Of a DNA stretch of 28,288 bases, positions 1 through 6,007 are shown one piece after another. A model generated the notes under the pieces. The model had not been told where the DNA came from, did not search any database, and saw nothing but the letters and a program-made list of their open reading frames with translations. Position numbers and translations under genes: made by a program. Each line of letters starts with the position of its first letter. Within the stretch, counting starts at the first letter, position 1. Origin of the DNA: JADLEX01 sp964586775. GTDB lineage: Bacteria > Lernaellota > Lernaellaia > JACKCT01. Location: contig CAZPJD010000266.1 of assembly GCA_964586775.1 (NCBI GenBank), positions 1 to 28,288 of the forward strand. Direction: 5' to 3'.

Positions 1-704
1 TCGTCGATCGCCGCCATCACCGCCGCCGTGCGCCGTTCGCCCGAATCCACCAGCTTTTTCGCCCCCTGCAGGGCGGCGTGGAGCGCCGTCGCTTGCTCTC
101 GCTCTTCGGGAGTCAGGTGGACGTTGCGGCTGCTCATGGCGAGGCCGTCGGGCTCGCGCACCGTGGGGTGGGGGACGATTTCGAGGTCGAGGTTCAGATC
201 CCTCACGAGGCGGTCGATGACGAGGTACTGCTGGAAATCCTTTTCGCCGAAAACCGCCACGTGCGGTTTGACGAGGTTGAAGAGCTTGGTGCAGACGGTG
301 GCGACGCCCGCGAAGTGCACAGGTCGCGACAGCCCGCACAAGGGCTCGCTGACCTTCCGCACGCGCACCTCGGTCTGGTAACCGACGGGATACATATCCT
401 TGGTATCGGGATAAAAAATGATGTCCGTGAGTTCGCGGGCGGCGATGGCGTGATCGCGCTCGAAGTCTCGGGGGTAGCGGTCGAGGTCTTCGCCGGCGCC
501 AAACTGCGTGGGATTCACGAAGATCGACAGCACGAGCACGTCGCCCAACTCGCGGCCCCGGCGAAGCAGAGCCGCGTGCCCCTCGTGCAGAAATCCCATG
601 GTGGGGATGAACGCGATTCGCCGGCCGGAAGCACGGATCTCATCCGCCGCGCGTTGCATCTCGCGCGCGGTTCGGATCACCCGGATTGTCGGTGTCTCGC
701 TCAA
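1..704 (-). CDS. panC: Pantothenate synthetase (pantoate--beta-alanine ligase), 3' end cut by window edge
   Basis: Condenses pantoate with beta-alanine using ATP, the last step of pantothenate synthesis, in the cytoplasm. The 234 visible residues contain PTMGFLHEGH (residues 34-43, the HIGH-type nucleotide-binding motif), SIFVNPTQF, a FGEKDFQQ block and MSSRN, all hallmarks of PanC. The family is usually about 280 residues, so roughly the last 45 lie beyond the window. The chosen start is a TTG at 704-702, because a GGAGGG Shine-Dalgarno sequence (717-712) lies 7 nt upstream and the protein then begins just before the expected first beta strand (IRVIRTAREMQ). An internal ATG at the EMQ position is possible but has no better site. 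The gene follows a deoxynucleoside kinase gene on the same strand, with a terminator-like hairpin between them. Family identity is very secure; the start is fairly secure. Confidence 0.95.
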   Translation of the reverse strand, partial: MSETPTIRVIRTAREMQRAADEIRASGRRIAFIPTMGFLHEGHAALLRRGRELGDVLVLSIFVNPTQFGAGEDLDRYPRDFERDHAIAARELTDIIFYPDTKDMYPVGYQTEVRVRKVSEPLCGLSRPVHFAGVATVCTKLFNLVKPHVAVFGEKDFQQYLVIDRLVRDLNLDLEIVPHPTVREPDGLAMSSRNVHLTPEEREQATALHAALQGAKKLVDSGERRTAAVMAAID

Positions 705-706
705 CG

Positions 707-734
707 AAAAACCCTCCGGCTGGCTGCCGGAGGG
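707..734 (-). terminator. Intrinsic terminator or attenuator between the kinase gene and panC
   Basis: On the minus strand a 9-bp perfect stem (734-726 pairing with 720-712, loop 725-721) is followed directly by five T residues (711-707). It lies downstream of the deoxynucleoside kinase stop and ends only 3 nt before the panC TTG start. The 3' arm of the stem is also the panC Shine-Dalgarno sequence (GGAGGG), so folding would both stop transcription and hide the ribosome site. The hairpin is seen directly; its regulatory use is inferred. Confidence 0.75.
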
Positions 735-800
735 CGAGATGGACTTACCGGGACGAGTTCAGGTCCTCGTCGCGTCGTTCGTCCCGTCTCGGTCCGGCGT

Positions 801-1442
801 TCAGCGGGATCCAAGCGGAATAAAATGTTTCGTCCCCTTCGTGTGGTTTTCGATCTCGCTCATGAGCGCGTCGAAATCCCTCGGGTTGTTGACGAAGTCC
901 ATCCTCGAGGTATTGACCACCAGGAGCGGGCTCTCGTCGTACGCAAAAAAGAATTTGCTGTACGCGTTGGTGAGCTGCTCCAGATACTCCAGGCCCAACC
1001 GCTGCTCGTAGGGGTGATTGCGAATCCGGATCCGCTTGAGCAGGACCTTGGGGTCCGCCACCAGAAAGACCACCAGATCCGGCTTCGCCACCTCGATCTC
1101 GAGCAGACGGTAGATGCGCTCATAGAGCGCCAGTTCGTGCTCGGTCAGGTTCAAATACGCAAAGATCCGATCTTTGGCGAACAAATAGTCGCTGACGGTG
1201 TGCTGCGCGAAGAGTTCCTGTTGAACGAGTTCGCGCTGCTGGCCGTAGCGGGAGAGCAGGAAGAAGAGCTGCGCCTGAAACGCGTACTTGCGCGGATCGC
1301 GGTAGAACCCTTCGAGAAAGGGGTTCTCCTCGACCTGCTCGAAAATCATGCGCGCGTCGAGACGCTCGCCGAGCATACGAACCAGACTCGACTTGCCGAC
1401 GCCGATCGGTCCTTCGACCACGATGTAGCGCGGTTGCGTCAT
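801..1442 (-). CDS. Deoxynucleoside kinase (dGK/dAK-type)
   Basis: Predicted cytoplasmic kinase that phosphorylates deoxynucleosides for dNTP salvage. The 213-residue protein starts with a Walker A P-loop (VVEGPIGVGKSSLV, about residues 8-21). It continues with the family's ENPFLEGFYRDP segment, the QLFFLLSRYGQ substrate-side helix, and the DLVVFLVADPKVLLKRIRIR stretch with the arginines of the lid region. Length matches bacterial deoxyguanosine/deoxyadenosine kinases. The substrate (dG, dA or dC) cannot be told from sequence alone. The ATG at 1442 is kept although its Shine-Dalgarno sequence is weak (GGGAACC). The gene sits between ksgA and panC. Kinases of this family near folK/panC/panB are, from memory, common in delta-type genomes. 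Confidence 0.9.
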   Translation of the reverse strand: MTQPRYIVVEGPIGVGKSSLVRMLGERLDARMIFEQVEENPFLEGFYRDPRKYAFQAQLFFLLSRYGQQRELVQQELFAQHTVSDYLFAKDRIFAYLNLTEHELALYERIYRLLEIEVAKPDLVVFLVADPKVLLKRIRIRNHPYEQRLGLEYLEQLTNAYSKFFFAYDESPLLVVNTSRMDFVNNPRDFDALMSEIENHTKGTKHFIPLGSR

Positions 1443-1522
1443 CGGTGGTTCCCGCTCAGAACGTTTTGTTCGCCGTCAAAGACCTGGAACGAGGGGACCG
1501 CCCCCGTCCTCGCAACCGCCCA

Positions 1523-1551
1523 AGGATACCGCGACCACCGCGCGAACACAA
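1523..1551 (-). promoter_or_regulatory. Possible sigma-70 promoter for the deoxynucleoside kinase
   Basis: In the 190-nt gap after ksgA, the minus strand carries TTGTGT (1551-1546) and TATCCT (1528-1523) separated by 17 nt. The start codon is about 80 nt downstream. Match quality is moderate, and GC-rich DNA gives chance hits. The long gap after ksgA supports a promoter somewhere here. Confidence 0.35.
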
Positions 1552-1632
1552 CATGGCACTGCGAGAAATTCACGTTTTTATCCACGGGGTTGCGTGTGAC
1601 GGCATTCCAATAACCATGCGCCCGCGCTTCCG

Positions 1633-2511
1633 TCAAGACTCGTCTTGTGCCGCGCCCGAATTTGTCAGGATTTTCCCGTCGCGCAAAGCCCCAAGCGCCC
1701 GCGAAAGCGCAAAAAACTCGGCCAGCGAAAGCGTCTCCGCCCGCCTCTTGGGGTCGATTCCGCAGGCCGCGAGGGCGCGCTGGACTTCGGCGCGGTCGTA
1801 GCCCTGCGCAAGCGCGTTGGCCAGCGTCTTGCGCCTGGCGCCGAAGGCCGTTTTCACGCACCGGGCGAATTGCGGCTCGTCCACATCGGCGGGAAGGCCG
1901 CGCCGGGAGAAATCGAGTCGAATCACGGCGCTCGCCACCTTGGGCTGCGGAAAGAAGACGTGCGCCGGCAGGTTGAAGAGCCGCTGCGCGTCGGCCAGCG
2001 CCTGCACGCGAACCGAGAGGATGCCGTAGTCCTTTCCGCCGGGCGGGGCGACGACGCGCTCGGCCAGCTCCAGTTGCAGCGTCAGCACGGCACGCGAGAG
2101 CGCATCTCGCCAATCGAGCAGCCGAAAGATGATCTGCGACGAGTTGTAGTAGGGCAGGTTGGCGACGATGGTCGCGGGCCGCCCCGCGCGCCATTCGTCG
2201 AGCGTCTCGCGGAGAAATCCAAGGATGTCGTCGTGGACAAGCCGGAAGTTTTCGTCGTGCCCGAACCGCTCGGCGAGCACGGGAATGAGCCGGCCATCGG
2301 TCTCGACCGCCAGCACGCGCGCTCTCGCCTCGAGCAGTTTTTCGGTCAGCGCTCCGGTGCCGGGGCCGATCTCCAACACGGGTACGTCGGGTTCGAGCCG
2401 CGCCTCGCGCACGATCTTCTCGCACAGGTTCGCATCCATCAGCAGGTTCTGTCCGAGGGACTGCTTGAGCCGGATGTCGCGCGCGCGCAGGAGTTCGAGG
2501 TGCGACGTCAT
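1633..2511 (-). CDS. ksgA: 16S rRNA (adenine(1518)/(1519)-N6)-dimethyltransferase
   Basis: Dimethylates two adjacent adenines in the 3' hairpin of 16S rRNA during 30S maturation, using S-adenosylmethionine. The 292-residue protein has the KsgA N-terminal signature KQSLGQNLL, the SAM-binding motif I (VLEIGPGTGALTEKL), and the catalytic NLPYY motif IV followed by a typical C-terminal domain (FFPQPKVASAV, then FGARRKTLANAL). Length fits the family. The ATG at 2511 is preferred over an in-frame upstream codon at 2544, because it begins just after the stop of the preceding DUF2062 gene and close to the conserved core. The 13-nt spacing to DUF2062 and that gene's overlap with tsaD indicate a shared transcript. 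Identity is secure. Confidence 0.96.
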   Translation of the reverse strand: MTSHLELLRARDIRLKQSLGQNLLMDANLCEKIVREARLEPDVPVLEIGPGTGALTEKLLEARARVLAVETDGRLIPVLAERFGHDENFRLVHDDILGFLRETLDEWRAGRPATIVANLPYYNSSQIIFRLLDWRDALSRAVLTLQLELAERVVAPPGGKDYGILSVRVQALADAQRLFNLPAHVFFPQPKVASAVIRLDFSRRGLPADVDEPQFARCVKTAFGARRKTLANALAQGYDRAEVQRALAACGIDPKRRAETLSLAEFFALSRALGALRDGKILTNSGAAQDES

Positions 2512-2524
2512 GTTACACGTCCGA

Positions 2525-2980
2525 TCACGAGTTTGACGCCGCATTGCGCGATCTGGCCTTGACGATGGCGCCGCGCACGAGCGGGAACGACGCGACGCCC
2601 GAGAGCAGACCGAGAACCACCCACCCGATCAGCATGGGCGCGAGAAGCGACCAACCGGTGGATTTGAGCACCTCGAACGTGATCTCGGAATGCGGGACGC
2701 CAATGCGCTCCCATCCCAGAAACACGCGTCCGGTCTCGTACTCCGCCGCGAGAAAGAACGCGATCGTGAGCGGATTCGAAAGCCAGGCGGCGAGATAGGT
2801 TGCCGGAAAATTGAGCCGAAAAACGAGGGCGACGATGGCGCTGAGGACCGTGTGCAAACCGAAAAACGGACAGAACGCGACCAACATTCCGACGGAAAAA
2901 CTGAACGCGATGTAGTTCGGCGATCCGCGAAGCGACAGGAAGGTCTCGCGAAACCGCGCCCACGCCTTACGAAGCGGCAT
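2525..2980 (-). CDS. DUF2062 family inner-membrane protein
   Basis: A 151-residue membrane protein of unknown function. The sequence shows the DUF2062 pattern: a short basic N-terminus, a hydrophobic segment (IAFSFSVGMLVAFCPFFGLHT, about residues 24-44) with the PFFGLHT motif, a second segment near 47-65, the SNPLTIAFFLAAEYETG motif (about 68-84), and a final hydrophobic helix (about 112-132). The C-terminus is short and basic (VKARSRN). Its start overlaps the 3' end of tsaD by 14 nt and it ends 13 nt before ksgA, so it is probably co-translated with both. The family's biochemical role is not established and no function is proposed here. Confidence 0.88.
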   Translation of the reverse strand: MPLRKAWARFRETFLSLRGSPNYIAFSFSVGMLVAFCPFFGLHTVLSAIVALVFRLNFPATYLAAWLSNPLTIAFFLAAEYETGRVFLGWERIGVPHSEITFEVLKSTGWSLLAPMLIGWVVLGLLSGVASFPLVRGAIVKARSRNAASNS

Positions 2981-3989
2981 CGCGCGACACCTTCTTGATC
3001 GATGCGTAAGCGTTGGCGTTCCACGGCGAACGCACCCCAGCCGCGACCAGCGCGTCGCCCGCCGCGGCGATCATCGCGGCGTTGTCGGTGCAGAAAAGAA
3101 AATCGGGGATGAACAGCTCGATACCGGCATCGGCGAAGCGACTCGCGGCCCGGTCGCGCAGCATGTGATTGGCCGCCACGCCGCCCGCGACGACGACCTG
3201 GCGCGCGCCAAATTCCCGCGCCGCCAAGTGAAGCTTTTCCAGAAGCACATCCACGACCGCCGCGTTGAGCGATGCGCACAGATCGGCGAGATCGTTGCCG
3301 ATGGGCGGGGTGCCGCGCGCCTGGACGTGCGTTCGCACGGCCGTCTTGAGGCCCGAAAAACTGAATCGGAAGTCGCCCGAGCGGATCATCGGGCGGGGCA
3401 GATCCACCGCCTTCGCGTCGCCGGTCGAGGCGAGTTGATCGATCCGCGCACCGCCGGGGAATCCAAGGTCGAGCATTTTCGCGACCTTGTCGAAGCACTC
3501 GCCGGCGGCGTCGTCCACCGTGCGGCCCACGAGGCGCATCGAACGGTCGGTGTCGACGAAGTACAGATTCGTGTGGCCGCCGCTGACGACGAGGCCGACG
3601 AATGGCGGTTCGGCCGGTCGATCGCCAAGCCGCGACGCCCACAGGTGTCCCTCGACGTGGTTGACGCCGACGAAGGGCAGGGCGGAAGCATAGGCGTAGG
3701 CTTTGGCGAAGTTGAGGCCGACGAGCAGCGAACCGACGAGGCCCGGGCCTTGGCTGACCGCCACGCCGGAGATGTCGCGTCGTTCCACCCCCGCCTGCTC
3801 GTGGGCCTCACGAACGACGGCGGCGATCACCTCGATGTGCTTTCGCGACGCGATTTCGGGGACCACGCCGCCGTACTTGGCGTGAAACTCATCCTGCCGC
3901 GCGACGACGCACGAACGCACCCGCGTGCCGTCTTCGACGACGGCGGCGCTGGTGTCGTCGCAACTGGATTCGATGCCGAGAACGAGCAT
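2967..3989 (-). CDS. tsaD: tRNA N6-threonylcarbamoyladenosine transferase TsaD
   Basis: Transfers the threonylcarbamoyl group to A37 of ANN-decoding tRNAs, together with TsaB, TsaE and TsaC in other bacteria. The 340-residue protein begins MLVLGIESSCDDTSAAVVED, the classic TsaD/Gcp N-terminus of the ASKHA fold. It carries the metal-binding HVEGH motif near residue 110, the SGGHTNL nucleotide-binding loop, FPGGARID, RFSFSGLKTAV and the late VVAGGVAANHMLR and CTDNAAMIA motifs. Length is typical. A terminator lies just upstream (4003-4037), so the gene is probably transcribed separately from the OmpA-type lipoprotein gene. Identity is secure. Confidence 0.97.
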   Translation of the reverse strand: MLVLGIESSCDDTSAAVVEDGTRVRSCVVARQDEFHAKYGGVVPEIASRKHIEVIAAVVREAHEQAGVERRDISGVAVSQGPGLVGSLLVGLNFAKAYAYASALPFVGVNHVEGHLWASRLGDRPAEPPFVGLVVSGGHTNLYFVDTDRSMRLVGRTVDDAAGECFDKVAKMLDLGFPGGARIDQLASTGDAKAVDLPRPMIRSGDFRFSFSGLKTAVRTHVQARGTPPIGNDLADLCASLNAAVVDVLLEKLHLAAREFGARQVVVAGGVAANHMLRDRAASRFADAGIELFIPDFLFCTDNAAMIAAAGDALVAAGVRSPWNANAYASIKKVSRDAAS

Positions 3990-4002
3990 TTGACGATCGG
4001 TC

Positions 4003-4037
4003 CAAACGAAAACCGGCCCGCACTCTATGCGGACCGG
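4003..4037 (-). terminator. Intrinsic terminator downstream of the OmpA-like lipoprotein gene
   Basis: Minus strand: a 10-bp stem with one mismatch (4037-4028 with 4022-4013, loop of 5 nt), followed by TTTTCGTTT (4012-4004). It lies about 50 nt after the lipoprotein stop codon and before the tsaD start. Confidence 0.75.
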
Positions 4038-4088
4038 CTCGTGCGGACAAGTCGGCGACGGTGTCTCTGGGACTCGGTCGCCGGCCGG

Positions 4089-4868
4089 TTACTTCGACGT
4101 CTTGAACGCGCCCGAGTAGTAGTTGTACGGCCCGGGGATGAACGGGCTTCCCTCGACCTGGCCGGGCAGCGGCTTGTAGGGATAGAGCGTGAAGACGACC
4201 TTGCGGAAGTCCTGATTCATGTTGTCCTTGCCCTGCTTCGTGGCCGCCAGGTACTCGCCCATCGGCTGAACGAGCACGCGATCCTTGTCGACGCCCTGAC
4301 CAATCAGGAATTCGCGCACCACAATGCCGCGCCGCTTGGTCAGGAAGAAGTTTTCCTGCGGGCTTCCGGGGCGGTCGGCGTGGCAGGTGAGGATGACCCA
4401 GAACTTCACGCCGTCCTGCTGCTGCTTGATGAAGTTCGCAATGCCCTTGAGCTTCGCGGCCTCGGACGGGCGGATCGTGTTGGAGTTGAAGTCGAACAGG
4501 ATGGATTCCTGATACTTCGCGAGTTCTTCGGGCAGTTCGCCCTCGAGCAGCGTGCTGGGCGCGGCGGCCTTCTTGCCGCTGGCGCAGTCCTCGGCGATCT
4601 GGGCGAGCTTCGACGACTCCAGCGCGGTGGCCTTCATCTCGTCGTCTTCGCCTTCGTCGTAAAGGGCTTCGGCCTTTTTCAACGCGTCCTCGGCCGAGAC
4701 GTACTCGTCGGGACACGAATCGGCGGCGCCCTCGGCCTTGGCGTCGGCCACGGCAGCCTTGGCGGCGGTCAATTCGGCCGGGTATTCCTTGTCGCCGCAT
4801 CCCGCCAGGGCGAAGGCGATCACCAAGGCGAAACAGGCGGTCCAGACGACGCGGGTCGGGGAGTGCAT
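4089..4868 (-). CDS. OmpA-domain outer-membrane lipoprotein
   Basis: Predicted lipoprotein that anchors the outer membrane to peptidoglycan. The 259-residue protein has a signal peptide ending in a lipobox (ALAGC, Cys24), then an acidic, Ala-rich helical region (about 25-115, likely coiled coil). A C-terminal OmpA-like domain follows (about 118-235): SILFDFNSNTIRPSEAAKL, then HADRPGSPQENFFLTKRRG, where the Asp and Arg at the usual peptidoglycan-contacting positions are retained. The tail is Pro- and aromatic-rich (PFIPGPYNYYSG). The ATG at 4868 follows GGAGG at 6 nt. A promoter candidate lies upstream and a terminator downstream, so it is probably monocistronic. It is not clearly Pal: the helical insert is longer and no tol genes are visible. 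Confidence 0.87.
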   Translation of the reverse strand: MHSPTRVVWTACFALVIAFALAGCGDKEYPAELTAAKAAVADAKAEGAADSCPDEYVSAEDALKKAEALYDEGEDDEMKATALESSKLAQIAEDCASGKKAAAPSTLLEGELPEELAKYQESILFDFNSNTIRPSEAAKLKGIANFIKQQQDGVKFWVILTCHADRPGSPQENFFLTKRRGIVVREFLIGQGVDKDRVLVQPMGEYLAATKQGKDNMNQDFRKVVFTLYPYKPLPGQVEGSPFIPGPYNYYSGAFKTSK

Positions 4869-4925
4869 GGGATCCTCCGATCAGGAACGACGGTTTTCGG
4901 AAAAATCCATGAGCGAACGGCACTT

Positions 4926-4953
4926 ATCATAGAATAGCTGAGAAAAAGGGCAA
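4926..4953 (-). promoter_or_regulatory. Probable sigma-70 promoter of the OmpA-like lipoprotein gene
   Basis: Minus strand: TTGCCC (4953-4948), 16-nt spacer, TATGAT (4931-4926, five of six consensus bases). It is about 57 nt upstream of the start codon and lies in a locally AT-richer stretch. Confidence 0.5.
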
Positions 4954-5039
4954 GCCTTTTCGCGGGCTTGGAACGGAAAATTCCGCATCGGCCCAAAGTG
5001 CGAACGTCGCCGCGGACGTCGCCACCAACTTCGCGCGCG

Positions 5040-5074
5040 AAACACAAACAGGGAACCCGCTTTCGCGGGTTCCC
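5040..5074 (-). terminator. Intrinsic terminator of the tandem-repeat protein gene
   Basis: A perfect 10-bp stem (5074-5065 with 5060-5051) closes a GAAA tetraloop on the minus strand and is followed by the U-rich tract TGTTTGTGTTT (5050-5040). It starts 27 nt after the stop codon of the repeat gene. Confidence 0.8.
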
Positions 5075-5101
5075 CGTCGATTGGGCAAAACGCGCGTTCG
5101 A

Positions 5102-5539
5102 TCAACCGAAGAGGTTGATGATCCAGATCGGGACGATGCCGGTCCAACCCACGCCGGACGTGGTGACGGGCGCCGCACCGAACAGGTTGACGAACCACGT
5201 GGGCAGGATGCCCGTCCAGCCGACGCCGGACGTGGTGATGGGCTCCGCGCCGAACAGGTTGATGAACCAGGCGGGAAGAATCCCCGTCCAGCCAACCCCG
5301 GCGGTGTTGATGGCTTCCGTGCCAAACAGGTTGAGGAACCACGCGGGCAGAATGCCCGTCCAGCCGACGCCTGAGGTCTGAATCACGGCTTCGCTGGATG
5401 CGTCGACCACCGCTTCTCCGGCGGTCGGGAAGTCGGCGAAGGCCATGAAGAGCAGTTCGCACGCGAAAAACAGCGCGATCGCGAGAGCGAACTTCTTTTG
5501 GGCGGAACCGGCTTTCCACCAAGTTTCGAGACGCTTCAT
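5102..5539 (-). CDS. Small membrane-anchored protein with four 24-residue tandem repeats, unknown function
   Basis: I do not recognise this 145-residue protein. A basic N-terminus (MKRLETWWKAGSAQKK) leads into one hydrophobic helix (about residues 17-35), which could be a signal anchor or uncleaved signal. A short acidic linker (36-56) follows. The rest (57-145) is three full repeats and one partial repeat of 24 residues. Each has the core GVGWTGILPAWFLNLFG (17 residues, with small variation) plus a 7-residue polar linker such as TEAINTA or AEPITTS. The core is hydrophobic, with conserved GWTG, Pro, Trp and NLFG; the last repeat ends at NLFG, directly before the stop. A strong Shine-Dalgarno sequence (GGGGAGGA, 6 nt before ATG) and its own terminator argue that it is expressed. 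Possible roles include membrane association or self-assembly; none is shown. Confidence 0.8.
   Translation of the reverse strand: MKRLETWWKAGSAQKKFALAIALFFACELLFMAFADFPTAGEAVVDASSEAVIQTSGVGWTGILPAWFLNLFGTEAINTAGVGWTGILPAWFINLFGAEPITTSGVGWTGILPTWFVNLFGAAPVTTSGVGWTGIVPIWIINLFG
5105..5371 (-). repeat. 72-bp tandem repeat array inside the small membrane protein gene
   Basis: Units at 5371-5300, 5299-5228, 5227-5156 and a partial unit at 5155-5105, each starting at the GVGWTG codons. The units are similar but not identical at DNA level and differ mostly in linker codons and third positions. This suggests an old duplication kept by selection on the protein. Confidence 0.85.
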
Positions 5540-6007
5540 ATTCGATCCTCCCCTCGTTCGCTGCGGCTTCGCGCCGCAACCTGTGGATCCTGGGAAACTC
5601 GCCTCTAAAAAACCCTAAAGTCTCCCGACAATCGGGCCGATAACCCTTTTGCCGTCAGGATGATCCTACGACGGAACGCCCGCGTATATCAACAGAAAAA
5701 ACCCATGAATTTCCACAACATGCGTGGGCATTTGCGCAATATTGAGGAAATAGAAAAAAACTAAAATAACGTATAATGAGAAAAAATAGAAGTATTGAGA
5801 AGTATGATACCGTCTCGATTCCCCAAAACGCCGACTTCACCTCGCGAACTCGTATTTCTACGGAAGCCGCGTCATCTCGACCCTGTCTCGGGATCAACCG
5901 CTCGCGGGCATCGGGCCACTTCGGCTGAAAATCTGTTTTCAGTCCGCGTTTCCTGTGGTAGGCAACAGGACGCGATCCCGCATCTCCCGCACGCGAAAGG
6001 ATCTGCC
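5540..6007. promoter_or_regulatory. 468-nt divergent intergenic region with an AT-rich core
   Basis: The region separates the leftward repeat-protein gene from the rightward peptidase gene. No convincing gene is seen. The stretch 5690-5810 is strikingly AT-rich against its GC-rich surroundings. On the minus strand, TTGATA (5692-5687) and TAGGAT (5668-5663), 18 nt apart, could be the promoter of the repeat gene. On the plus strand a perfect TATAAT occurs at 5772-5777, but the only TTGAGG upstream (5742-5747) is 24 nt away, too far for a standard -35. Either could be a promoter; an UP-element or nucleoid-protein site is also possible. Confidence 0.4.

Noticed and set aside
78..1613. Long plus-strand open frame (511 codons) across panC and the deoxynucleoside kinase
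   Set aside because: It is antisense to two genes with clear family motifs and its product has Arg/His/Asp-rich composition typical of GC-rich shadow frames.
3165..4937. 590-codon plus-strand frame over tsaD and the OmpA-like gene
   Set aside because: Antisense shadow of well-identified genes; no domain pattern in the product.
4953..4972. CAAGCC/GGCTTG hairpin with CCCTTTTT downstream on the minus strand as a second terminator
   Set aside because: Only a 6-bp stem with 8-nt loop. It overlaps the -35 of the better-supported OmpA-gene promoter, and a stronger terminator lies at 5040-5074.
5105..5371. 72-bp repeats as a CRISPR-like or non-coding array
   Set aside because: The repeats are contiguous, in frame, and code for conserved residues; there are no unique spacers between identical short repeats.
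5795..6007. N-terminal extension of the S9 peptidase frame
   Set aside because: The signal peptide and ribosome site both point to ATG 6008; the extension has no conserved features and enters the AT-rich spacer.
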